Of a stretch of 6,608 nucleotides of DNA, positions 1-6,143 are shown piece by piece. The position numbers were made by a program, and so were the translations under genes. This DNA is from Akkermansia muciniphila (lineage in GTDB: Bacteria; Verrucomicrobiota; Verrucomicrobiia; Verrucomicrobiales; V1-33), in NCBI GenBank assembly GCA_943331195.2, contig CALQKQ020000213.1, positions 1 through 6,608 on the forward strand. The letters are read 5' to 3'. Position 1 is the first letter of the stretch. Each line of letters starts with the position of its first letter. The notes under the pieces are model-generated. The model searched no databases. It worked only from the letters and a program-made list of their open reading frames with translations, and was not told the DNA's origin.

Positions 1-460
1 GAACCTCCAGCGCCGCAAATTGCGAATCTAACAAACCCGCAGGCATGTAGTGGCCCCGCCGCCTCGCCAAGCGCCCCGCGATCACTTCCCGACTCCCCGC
101 CAAATAGACAAAAAGCACCCCCTCCTCCCCCCCCACCAGTGCCTCGCGATACCCCCGCCGCAGCGCCGAACAAGCCAACACCACCCGCCCCCCCTCCGGC
201 ACCGCCCCAATCACCTGCTCCCGCAGCCGCTCCAGCCACGGAGCCCGCTCCGCATCGCTCAAGGGATGACCCGCCGCCATCCGCGCCACCGCCGCCGCGC
301 TGTGCCAATCATCCGCATCCACAAAGGCCGCCCCCCACTGCCGCGCCACCACCTGCCCCACCTCCGTCTTCCCACACCCACTCACCCCCATCACCACTAA
401 CACTCTTGTGGGAAAAACATTGGTTCTGGCGGTTGTTGCAGGACTCAGCGGCACGTTCAT
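1..460 (-). CDS. gntK: Gluconokinase (GntK family), 3' end outside the window
   Basis: This is a shikimate-kinase-like P-loop kinase expected to phosphorylate D-gluconate to 6-phosphogluconate in the cytosol, feeding the pentose phosphate or Entner-Doudoroff route. The 153 visible residues show a Walker A motif GVSGCGKT at 25-32, DADDWH at 48-53 (the place of E. coli GDFLHP), GHPLSDAERAPWLERL at 64-79, CSALRRGYREAL at 97-108, and FVYLAGS followed by RRRGHYMPAGLLDSQFAALE at 117-152. These are the family landmarks in the correct order. E. coli GntK has about 175 residues, so roughly 20-25 C-terminal residues are missing beyond position 1. The ATG at 460 was chosen because a purine-rich GGGGAG lies about 10 bases upstream. 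A GTG at 403 would give a shorter N-terminus closer to that of E. coli but has no visible ribosome site. Codons are mostly G-ending, unlike the neighbouring plus-strand gene. The family call is firm; substrate preference for gluconate is inferred. Confidence 0.9.
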   Translation of the reverse strand, partial: MNVPLSPATTARTNVFPTRVLVVMGVSGCGKTEVGQVVARQWGAAFVDADDWHSAAAVARMAAGHPLSDAERAPWLERLREQVIGAVPEGGRVVLACSALRRGYREALVGGEEGVLFVYLAGSREVIAGRLARRRGHYMPAGLLDSQFAALEV

Positions 461-465
461 AGTAT
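460..465 (+). promoter_or_regulatory. Weak candidate -10 box for the nagB-PIG-L gene
   Basis: TAGTAT at 460-465 matches four of six positions of the sigma-70 -10 consensus. TTGCAG at 436-441 lies 18 bp upstream as a possible -35, with three of six matching. Transcription would then start near 472, about 20 bases before the ATG at 495. Because the divergent genes are only 34 bp apart, such a promoter has to lie over the first codons of the gluconokinase gene. The match is weak and made by eye. Confidence 0.25.
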
Positions 466-494
466 TCTCTCTCCCCTTTTCCACCCCAGCTGCC

Positions 495-2375
495 ATGTCT
501 GCAAGAACTTCCCCGGCCGAAGCCTTCGAAAAAATCCCCACCGTCCTCTATGCGGACGCCCCCGAGGCCGCCGCCGCCTTGGCCCAAGAAGTGCGCGACC
601 TCATCTTAGAATGCCGCGCCAACGGCCGCGCCCCCGTCCTCGGCCTCGCCACCGGCTCCACCCCCGTTCCCTTTTACCGCGAACTCATCCGCCTCCACCG
701 CGAAGAAAACCTCAGCTTCGCCGACGTCATCACTTTCAACCTCGACGAATACTACGGCCTCAACCGCCACCACCGCGAAAGCTACTTCCGCTTCATGCAG
801 GAGCAACTCTTCGCCCACATCGACCTCCAACCCCACAACATCCACCTCCCCGACGGCACCGTCCCCCTCGACGAAGTCTTCAACCACTGCGCCGCCTACG
901 AAGACGCCATCCGCGACGCCGGCGGCATCGATCTCCAAATCCTCGGCATCGGCCGCACCGGCCACATCGGCTTCAACGAACCCGGCAGCTCCCGCGATTC
1001 CATCACTCGCCTCATCCCCCTCGACCGCGTCACCCGCCTTGACGCCGCCGCCGACTTCCTCGGCGAAGCAAACGTCCCCCGCTTCGCCATCACCATGGGC
1101 GTCGGCACCATCCTCCAAGCCCGCCGCCTCGTCATCATGGCCTGGGGTAGCAACAAAGCCGACATCGCCGCCCGCGCCATCGAAGGCCCCGAAACCGAAG
1201 CCATCTCCGCCAGCTTCCTCCAAAGCCACCCCCACGCCCGCTGCCTCCTCGACCGCGCCGCCTCCACCGCCCTCACCCGCATTCGCCTGCCCTGGCTCGT
1301 CGGCCGCGCCGCCTGGACCCCCGCCGAAACCCGCCGCGCCGTCCTCTGGCTCGCCCTCACCGAACACAAACCCGTCCTCAAACTCCGCGACGGCGAATAC
1401 AACGAACACGGCATGGCCGAATTGCTCACCCGCTACGGCAAAGCCTATCACCTCAATATCGAAGTCTTTAACCGCCAACAACAAACCATCACCGGCTGGC
1501 CCGGCGGCAAACCCCACGCCGACGACACCTCCCGCCCCGAGCGCGCCGCCCCCTTCCCCAAAACCGTCCTCGTCCTCGCCCCAGAACCCCAGGACGACGT
1601 CCTCGGCATGGGCGGCACCATGGAACGCCTCGTCAGCCAAGGCCACGACGTCCACGTCTGCTACCTCACCGGAGGCGACCTCCGCATCACCGACGCCGAA
1701 GCCATCCGCTTCGCCCGCGTCCTCCTCGAAACCTCCGAACAAGACCCCCTCCGCTGGAAAGAACAAATCGACTACGCCAGCGGCATCCTCGAAGAAATCG
1801 ACGCCAAAGGCCCCTTCGGCGACCCCCCAGCTCGCCTCCGCCGCCTCAAAGCCCTCATCCGCCGCGGAGAAGCCCGCGACGCCGCCATCAGCCTCGGCAT
1901 CAAACCAGCCCACATCCGCTTCCTCGACCTCCCCTTCTACACCGAAGGCCGCTACCGCCAATTCCACCTCGGCGCCCCCGACATCGCCCTCGTCGGCTCC
2001 GTCCTCGCCACCCTCCGCCCTCACCAAATCTACCTCACCGGAGACCTCGCCGACCCCAGCAGCGTCCAGGGCATCGCCTTCATGGCCTTCAAAGCCGCCT
2101 GGGAAGCTCGCCTCAATCAGCCCTGGATCGAACACTGCCGCGTCTGGCTCTACCGCGGCCACCAATCCGAATACACCCCCCACGAAATCGAAATGGCCGT
2201 GCCCCTCAGCCCCGACCAACTCGCTCAAAAAGTGCAGTCCATTCAGAAATTCCAGTCCCACACCCTCCCCGACCTCCTCGACGGAGAGCGCAATCGCCAG
2301 ACCGCCCGCACCTACGATGACCTCGGCACCGCCGAATACGAAGCCATCGAAGCCTTCCGCTGCTGGCACCGCTGA
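495..2375 (+). CDS. NagB-like glucosamine-6-phosphate deaminase fused to a degenerate PIG-L/LmbE deacetylase domain
   Basis: This 626-residue cytosolic protein matches the NagB-PIG-L fusion family (Bacteroides BT_0258 type, about 660 residues). The NagB half (about 15-270) should convert glucosamine-6-phosphate to fructose-6-phosphate plus ammonia. It has LATGSTP at 51-57, FNLDEYY at 81-87 (Asp84 equals E. coli Asp72), GIGRTGHIGFNEP at 151-163 (His157 and Glu162 equal His143 and Glu148), and GSNKA at 218-222 (Lys221 equals Lys208). The position of E. coli Asp141 is Thr155. A conserved linker with GWPGGKPHADDTSRPERA leads to the PIG-L half (about 356-626), which keeps MGGT, FLDLPFY, GDLADP, WLYRG and EYEAIEAF. 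The zinc motif expected as PHPDDD reads PEPQDD at 363-368, and DPHGTH reads DPSSVQ at 520-525, so deacetylase activity is probably lost. The ATG at 495 fits family N-termini. A longer in-frame start at 408 would run antisense into the gluconokinase gene. No Shine-Dalgarno sequence is visible. Codons are strongly C-ending. Confidence 0.88.
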   Translation: MSARTSPAEAFEKIPTVLYADAPEAAAALAQEVRDLILECRANGRAPVLGLATGSTPVPFYRELIRLHREENLSFADVITFNLDEYYGLNRHHRESYFRFMQEQLFAHIDLQPHNIHLPDGTVPLDEVFNHCAAYEDAIRDAGGIDLQILGIGRTGHIGFNEPGSSRDSITRLIPLDRVTRLDAAADFLGEANVPRFAITMGVGTILQARRLVIMAWGSNKADIAARAIEGPETEAISASFLQSHPHARCLLDRAASTALTRIRLPWLVGRAAWTPAETRRAVLWLALTEHKPVLKLRDGEYNEHGMAELLTRYGKAYHLNIEVFNRQQQTITGWPGGKPHADDTSRPERAAPFPKTVLVLAPEPQDDVLGMGGTMERLVSQGHDVHVCYLTGGDLRITDAEAIRFARVLLETSEQDPLRWKEQIDYASGILEEIDAKGPFGDPPARLRRLKALIRRGEARDAAISLGIKPAHIRFLDLPFYTEGRYRQFHLGAPDIALVGSVLATLRPHQIYLTGDLADPSSVQGIAFMAFKAAWEARLNQPWIEHCRVWLYRGHQSEYTPHEIEMAVPLSPDQLAQKVQSIQKFQSHTLPDLLDGERNRQTARTYDDLGTAEYEAIEAFRCWHR

Positions 2376-2409
2376 TCCCAAGCCCCCTTCGGAAAAAGCC
2401 CCGGCTTCA

Positions 2410-2448
2410 GTCCGCCGCATCCCCCCAAGGCGGGACCGCGTTTGTTTT
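2410..2448 (+). terminator. Possible weak intrinsic terminator after the nagB-PIG-L gene
   Basis: Within the 95-bp gap before the next gene, GTCCGCC at 2410-2416 can pair with GGCGGGAC at 2429-2436. This gives a seven-pair stem with one bulged base and a 12-base loop. The T-rich stretch TTTGTTTT at 2441-2448 follows after four bases. The loop is long and the U-tract is interrupted, so termination may be inefficient, and the downstream gene could still be read through. Confidence 0.3.
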
Positions 2449-2470
2449 AAACCAGGCCCCTTTTCTTCCG

Positions 2471-3097
2471 ATGACTCTTCCCTCCACCATCCCCGTGATG
2501 TTGCTCCCCCAATGCAACGTCTTCCCCCACGGCCTCCTCCCCCTCTACATCTTCGAACCCCGCTACCGCGCCATGCTCAAGCGCGCCCTCCAAACCGACC
2601 GCCTCCTCTGCATCGGCAGCCTCCAACCTAGCGACGACGAGGACGCTCTCGAAGAGGACGCCCGCATCGGCGAATTCAGCACCGCCGCCGTCATCCGAGC
2701 CTGCGTCGCCCAACCCGACGGCTCCTCCCACCTCGTCCTCCAAGGCTTGCAGCGCATCCGCCTCCTCTCCTGGGACCAATACGAACCCTTCCGCATCGCC
2801 CGCGTCGAACCAGTCGCCACCCTCTGCAAACACCCCGCCGCCGCCGCCCGCAAAGGCCAACACCTCCTCCAACGCGTCATCGGTCTCATCCAACAATCCA
2901 CCGACAACGGCCGCCAACTCGCCGCCCAACTCACCAAACTCGCCGACCCAGACCACCTCGTCGATTTCGTCGCCGGCAACCTCATCCGCGACCCCCAGGC
3001 CCGCCACCCCCTCCTCGGCCTCTCCGAAGTCGAAGAACGCCTCGACTTCCTCCTCAGCCTCGTCCCCGAAACCGGCGAAAAACCCACTCCCTCCTAG
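2471..3097 (+). CDS. Stand-alone LON N-terminal (substrate-binding) domain protein
   Basis: This 208-residue protein corresponds to the PUA-like N-terminal domain of Lon protease (PF02190) with no AAA+ or Ser-Lys peptidase part. Family features are PVMLLPQCNVFPHGLLPLYIFEPRYRAM (residues 8-35, the hallmark 'FP...LPL.IFEPRYR' segment), the domain-core strand LQGLQRIRLL at 90-99, a helical part with LVDFVAGNL at 163-171, and LLGLSEVEERLDFLLSLV at 181-198. Such proteins are common in bacteria. They are presumed to bind unfolded or client proteins in the cytosol, but their role is not settled. The ATG at 2471 gives an N-terminus typical of the family, although no Shine-Dalgarno sequence precedes it. 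The gene lies 95 bp downstream of the nagB-PIG-L gene on the same strand and shares its C-ending codon use. It converges with the next gene. Family assignment is firm; no partner can be named. Confidence 0.88.
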   Translation: MTLPSTIPVMLLPQCNVFPHGLLPLYIFEPRYRAMLKRALQTDRLLCIGSLQPSDDEDALEEDARIGEFSTAAVIRACVAQPDGSSHLVLQGLQRIRLLSWDQYEPFRIARVEPVATLCKHPAAAARKGQHLLQRVIGLIQQSTDNGRQLAAQLTKLADPDHLVDFVAGNLIRDPQARHPLLGLSEVEERLDFLLSLVPETGEKPTPS

Positions 3098-3098
3098 C

Positions 3099-3126
3099 CG
3101 CGCCACCACCGCGCCACCACCGCGCC
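3099..3126. repeat. Short tandem repeat, 11-bp unit, about 2.5 copies
   Basis: The unit CGCGCCACCAC occurs at 3099-3109 and 3110-3120, followed by a partial CGCGCC at 3121-3126. It begins just after the stop codon of the Lon-domain gene, in the 86-bp gap between two converging genes. No convincing terminator hairpin was found in this gap; the best inverted repeat, GGCA/TGCC near 3151-3164, has only four pairs. The repeat is probably slippage-generated low-complexity sequence. Confidence 0.6.
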
Positions 3127-3183
3127 GCAGTCGCACCAAAGCAGCCCCGCAGGCAGTGGCGTGCCCCAGCCTCCCGCCCCCCG

Positions 3184-4164
3184 CTACTTCTTCGAAGCCC
3201 CCATCATTTTCACGCCCATCTGCAATCCCATTTTTTCCATGGCCGCCTGCTGCTCTTGGGACTTTCGGAAAACCTCTAACTGCGGTTCCGTCAAAATCCC
3301 CTCCGCCTTCGCCAACACCTGGCCGCGCAGCAGCGCCTGCTGCTCCTGGTAGCGGTTCACATTTTCCTCCGTCAACTGCGTCGGATCCATCGTCTTTTGA
3401 TCGGCAAAATTGACGTCGAATTTAAAGTTGTTCCGCTCCTCATACATCGCATCCATCAACTTCGACTCCGCCTCCTCCGACAGCCCCAGGCCCTTGTCCT
3501 TCAGCTGCCCGTTGAGCGCACTGATCTGCTGGCGCTCCGGCTGCGACTTCTCAAAGCGCTCATATTGCCCATAGCCAGAGTCGCCTAGCAAACTCTTAAT
3601 CTCCGCTTCGGAAGCCTCGTTCGCCGCCTTCATGGCCTCCGCGCGCTGCTTCACCTCTTCCCCAGCGCCCTGGGCCCCGCCCGCCATCGCCAAACCCACT
3701 TCCATCCCCGCATTCATCCGATCCAACAACAGCTTCGTCAGCTTCTCCTGCTTCTCCGGATCCAATCCCAGCAAATCAAAAAGATCCCGATACATAAAAT
3801 CCACCTGCGGGCGCATCTGCGCCTTCATCGCCTCCCGCATCGACGGATCCTTCATCATCTCCGCCATCGCCGACATCGGATTCTTCTTCGCCTCCTCCGC
3901 CCCTGGCTTCTCCTCGCCCAGCGCCTCTTTCGCCAAGGCCTCCGCGTGCTCCGCCCCCAAGCCCTGCGGACCATCCGATTTAACCTCGGTTTTCGACCCC
4001 AGCGCCAATTTCTTCTGCGCCGTCAGCCGCAACACCTCGCGCTCCTTCTCCGCCAACCCCAACCGCCCCATCATCTCCACCTTCTGCCGCCGCTCCCACG
4101 TCGCCCACCCCCCCATGCCCAGAGCCGCCAACAACAAAGTAATCATCAAACCATTCGATTTCAT
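3184..4164 (-). CDS. Membrane-anchored Met-rich helical protein with an LTxxQ-like C-terminus, function unknown
   Basis: This 326-residue protein starts with MKSNG and one hydrophobic segment (about 6-22, LMITLLLAALGMGGWAT) followed by ERRQK. That pattern fits a signal anchor or uncleaved signal peptide, with the rest outside the cytoplasmic membrane. The remainder is charged and predicted largely helical, with no cysteine. A Met-rich stretch at 95-118 (NPMSAMAEMMKDPSMREAMK and onward) is followed by LFDLLGLDPEKQEKLTKLL (128-146). Near the end, QLTEENVNRYQEQQALL (263-279) and ILTEPQLEVFRKSQEQQAAM (290-309) resemble the LTxxQ motif of Spy/CpxP-like periplasmic proteins and similar verrucomicrobial hypothetical proteins. 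A Spy-like chaperone role is only a guess. The GGAGG at 4165-4169 abuts the ATG with no spacer, and an in-frame stop just upstream excludes an earlier start. The gene begins 59 bp after the ATP-grasp ligase gene on the same strand and may be co-transcribed with it. Confidence 0.8.
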   Translation of the reverse strand: MKSNGLMITLLLAALGMGGWATWERRQKVEMMGRLGLAEKEREVLRLTAQKKLALGSKTEVKSDGPQGLGAEHAEALAKEALGEEKPGAEEAKKNPMSAMAEMMKDPSMREAMKAQMRPQVDFMYRDLFDLLGLDPEKQEKLTKLLLDRMNAGMEVGLAMAGGAQGAGEEVKQRAEAMKAANEASEAEIKSLLGDSGYGQYERFEKSQPERQQISALNGQLKDKGLGLSEEAESKLMDAMYEERNNFKFDVNFADQKTMDPTQLTEENVNRYQEQQALLRGQVLAKAEGILTEPQLEVFRKSQEQQAAMEKMGLQMGVKMMGASKK

Positions 4165-4223
4165 CCTCCAACTCTAAAGGGCGACCCCTGCCCACGCAAG
4201 TTTTTCCCCGCACCCCCCCAACC

Positions 4224-5354
4224 TCAAGCTCCCCCGATCCAATGCGGCACAAAACGCGAGGCATTCCCCGTAATCCGCTGGCGGTCCTCCCGGATACCCA
4301 AGCCCGCCGGCTCCCCATCCACCATCCACACCCCCAATACCGGCCAATGCCCCTCCTGCGCCTCGTTCTCCGCCACCGCCTGGTACACCCAGCCCTCCCC
4401 ACCATACGGCCCCTCCTCCTCATCCGTAACCCGACCCCGCTGCACAATCCTAATATTCGCCCCCTCCCGGCTGAAACACGGCTTGCGCACATAGCTGTCC
4501 CCCAGCAAGCCCTGCTGCCGATAACAAGGCAACAGCGCCGGGTGCGACGGAAACAACTCCCACAAGACCGCTAACATTGCTTTATTGCTCCACAACACCT
4601 TCCACGGTGCCTCCAGAAAACGACAGCCCGACCTCTCCACATGGCGCGCAAAGTCCTCCCGCAGCATCCACTCCCAAGGGTACAGTTTAAAAAGGGTCCG
4701 GATCGGCTCCTCCGCCTCATCCGTAAAACACCCCGCCCCCGCATCCCAACCCAGCGCCGCCATCGGAAGATGCCCCGTTTCTCGCCCCGCCTGCCGCGCC
4801 GTTTCCTCAAGATAAGCCAGAGTAACCTCGTCCTCCCAGCCGTCCGCCACCGAAGCAAAATGAATCTTTCCCGGCCCCACCCGCTGCCAAGCCGCCACCA
4901 ACTTTTCGTGCAACCCATTCCATTGGTCCAACCCAGGTTTCACCTCCTGAAGCCACTGCCACTGCACCACCGCAGCCTCTAATAATGCCGTCGGCGTGTC
5001 GGCATTGTATTCTAATAACTGCGGCTGACCCCGCCAATCCAGCACCATATCAAATCGACCATACAAGGTGAACTCCTCCCGCTCCCAGGACTGCAACACC
5101 AGGGCAACATGCTCCGGCGCCACCCCCATCTCCTCCCAGCGCTGCTGGCGGATCACCTCCTCCGTGGCCACAATGTAAAGCTCTTGCAGCTCCGCCGCCG
5201 TCTCCTCCAGCCGCACCACCTCCCCCGCACTCATTTCATAGGCCACACTCTCATCCCAATAAACCTCCCCCGAAGCATCCCTCACCCACGAAAGCCCCAA
5301 CTCCCGGACCTTCTCCTCCCCATCAGGCCGCCGCTCTTGCCGATGCCTTTTCAT
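4224..5354 (-). CDS. ATP-grasp ligase, glutathionylspermidine synthase family (YgiC/YjfC type)
   Basis: This 376-residue protein aligns over its length with E. coli YgiC and YjfC (GSP_synth family, ATP-grasp fold). It lacks the amidase domain of bifunctional Gss. Conserved blocks in order are RRPDGEEK (8-15), YGRFD (98-102), LLEYNADTPTALLEAA (113-128), LFKLYPWEWMLRE (221-233), SNKA (256-259), YVRKPCFSREGAN (288-300), EEGPYGGEGW (313-322) and GLGIREDR (351-358). Lys258, Lys291, Arg297 and Arg356 sit in the nucleotide and acyl-phosphate regions. The family forms an amide bond using ATP; glutathione and spermidine as substrates should not be assumed, because the E. coli paralogues, as I recall, did not make glutathionylspermidine when tested. 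The ATG at 5354 overlaps the preceding stop as ATGA and gives the family N-terminus (MKRHRQERRPDG). A longer frame upstream is out-of-frame shadow of the preceding gene. Translation is probably coupled. Family call is firm, substrate unknown. Confidence 0.93.
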   Translation of the reverse strand: MKRHRQERRPDGEEKVRELGLSWVRDASGEVYWDESVAYEMSAGEVVRLEETAAELQELYIVATEEVIRQQRWEEMGVAPEHVALVLQSWEREEFTLYGRFDMVLDWRGQPQLLEYNADTPTALLEAAVVQWQWLQEVKPGLDQWNGLHEKLVAAWQRVGPGKIHFASVADGWEDEVTLAYLEETARQAGRETGHLPMAALGWDAGAGCFTDEAEEPIRTLFKLYPWEWMLREDFARHVERSGCRFLEAPWKVLWSNKAMLAVLWELFPSHPALLPCYRQQGLLGDSYVRKPCFSREGANIRIVQRGRVTDEEEGPYGGEGWVYQAVAENEAQEGHWPVLGVWMVDGEPAGLGIREDRQRITGNASRFVPHWIGGA

Positions 5355-5785
5355 GATCGCGCGGAAAAAAAGCTGCCCGTGCGGCCAAACCCGCCCCGGC
5401 TGGAAGGCTGCGCCGCCCGAAAACCCGCATTCGCCTGCGATGCCGCCGTCCGCGTCGGCACCGAAGCCGCCACCTGACTGACCGCATCCGCCTCCCGATG
5501 CCAGCTCCCTCCATAATAATAGCCCCCCCGCGCCGCATCGTATTCTTGATAGCGAATCGGGTAAAACTGCCCAAACCCCGCGTGATAGTATCCCGCCCCC
5601 GGGACATAGTAGTTGTTGGGATAGGCCTGCCCTTCCGCCACCGGATTCTCCTCCCCATCGCATTGATAAAACAGCACCGGCACCCCCACCACCAGCGCCC
5701 CAGCCACCCCCATGGTGATCCAAGCACTGCGGCGACGCCGCGACGCCTCCACTTCCACCTGGGCCGCACGCTCCTCCAAGCTCAT
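5351..5785 (-). CDS. Small Tyr/Gly-rich membrane protein, YgiB/YjfM (DUF1190)-like
   Basis: This 144-residue protein has a basic, charged N-terminus (MSLEERAAQVEVEASRRRRS) and one transmembrane segment at about 21-40. A Tyr/Gly/Pro-rich region follows at 55-94 (YPNNYY, AGYYHAG, RGGYYYGGS). The Ser/Ala-rich C-terminus carries SSRGGFGRTGSFFSARS, and the RGGFG at 130-134 matches the end of E. coli YgiB (RGGFG followed by Ser/Thr-rich residues). The cysteine at 42 is not in a lipobox. Position supports the identity: E. coli ygiB and yjfM lie directly before ygiC and yjfC, just as this gene precedes the ATP-grasp gene. The ATG at 5785 was preferred because it overlaps the DUF350 stop as ATGA; an in-frame ATG at 5815 would add ten residues and overlap more. 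The function is unknown. Sequence similarity outside the C-terminal motif is weak, so family membership rests largely on synteny. Confidence 0.78.
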   Translation of the reverse strand: MSLEERAAQVEVEASRRRRSAWITMGVAGALVVGVPVLFYQCDGEENPVAEGQAYPNNYYVPGAGYYHAGFGQFYPIRYQEYDAARGGYYYGGSWHREADAVSQVAASVPTRTAASQANAGFRAAQPSSRGGFGRTGSFFSARS

Positions 5786-6057
5786 CCCGCGATCGAAGCT
5801 ATGATGATTCCACACACGCCCAAAACCAGCGCCGCCCCCAAGATCGCCGCCGCCACATTCCCTTCCTCAAAAATCTTCTTGTTCAAATCCCCCGGCGTAA
5901 CCCAGTCCAACAAGCGAAACGCCAGCAGCGCTAAAGCGATGCCCACCAAAGCATAAAGCACCGTGGCCGGAAGCGCCTCCCGCGTCAAATGCCACCAGAA
6001 AGCCACCGCCGGAACCGCGCCGTCTATGAGCGGAGATGCAGACAAAACAACAGGCAT
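5782..6057 (-). CDS. DUF350 (YjfL-like) inner-membrane protein
   Basis: This 91-residue protein has two predicted membrane segments, about 28-50 (ALPATVLYALVGIALALLAFRLL) and 68-90 (VAAAILGAALVLGVCGIIIASIA). They are separated by DWVTPGDLNKKIFEEGN. The 'TP.D....I..GN.AAA..LG' pattern is the DUF350 (PF03994) signature, seen in E. coli YjfL. Its biochemical role is unknown. It is the first gene of a tight cassette; its TGA overlaps the ATG of the YgiB-like gene. The ATG at 6057 is preceded by the purine run AAGGGGAGGG almost touching the start codon. The frame stays open upstream to a TTG at 6147 that overlaps the stop of the AraC-type gene, but those 30 residues (Arg/Gly-rich, no family match) are unlikely to be coding. 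The start choice is therefore reasonable but not certain. Confidence 0.86.
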   Translation of the reverse strand: MPVVLSASPLIDGAVPAVAFWWHLTREALPATVLYALVGIALALLAFRLLDWVTPGDLNKKIFEEGNVAAAILGAALVLGVCGIIIASIAG

Positions 6058-6143
6058 CCCTCCCCTTAAGACACAAACTCCCCCGTGGAAACTGAAAAAA
6101 GTCGACCCCTCCTCCCGCCGCCCTCCCCGCAAGGGCCCCAGGA
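6058..6143. other. Gap between the AraC-type gene and the DUF350 cassette
   Basis: These 86 bp are G-rich on the minus strand and contain one T-run (CTTTTTTCAG near 6090-6101). I see no clear sigma-70 promoter and no good terminator hairpin. A TTTCCA-17-TAAGGG arrangement can be drawn on the minus strand, but its -10 is poor and almost touches the start codon. The cassette may be read from the AraC-type gene's promoter, or from a promoter of another sigma class located here. Confidence 0.4.

Noticed and set aside
127..134. Run of eight C residues in the gluconokinase gene as a possible phase-variation tract
   Set aside because: Short C runs are common throughout this skewed sequence. It encodes Gly-Gly in a variable loop, and the frame is intact on both sides.
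408..494. In-frame N-terminal extension of the NagB fusion that looks like a signal peptide (hydrophobic LVLAVVAGLSGTFIVF)
   Set aside because: It reads antisense into the first codons and ribosome site of the gluconokinase gene. NagB is a cytosolic enzyme, and family N-termini match the ATG at 495.
2394..2406. AAGCCCCGGCTT palindrome in the gap after the NagB fusion as a terminator or operator
   Set aside because: The hairpin would have almost no loop and no following T-run, and a single copy gives no support for an operator.
606..2420. 604-residue open frame antisense to the NagB-PIG-L gene
   Set aside because: Its product is a monotonous Gly/Ala/Val/Glu/Asp/Phe mix with no domain. It exists because C-ending codons on the plus strand suppress stops on the opposite strand.
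1039..2631. 530-residue plus-strand open frame rich in Pro, Ser, Ala and Thr
   Set aside because: It is a frame-shifted shadow of the NagB-PIG-L and Lon-domain genes, both of which have clear families in other frames.
4165..4223. Terminator between the ATP-grasp gene and the Met-rich protein gene
   Set aside because: The best inverted repeat is a four-pair AGGG/CCCT stem without a proper T-tract, so co-transcription remains possible.
5355..5723. N-terminal extension of about 123 residues on the ATP-grasp ligase frame
   Set aside because: It overlaps the YgiB-like gene in another frame, is Gly/Trp/Arg-rich without similarity to the family, and the ATG at 5354 gives the expected N-terminus with an ATGA overlap.
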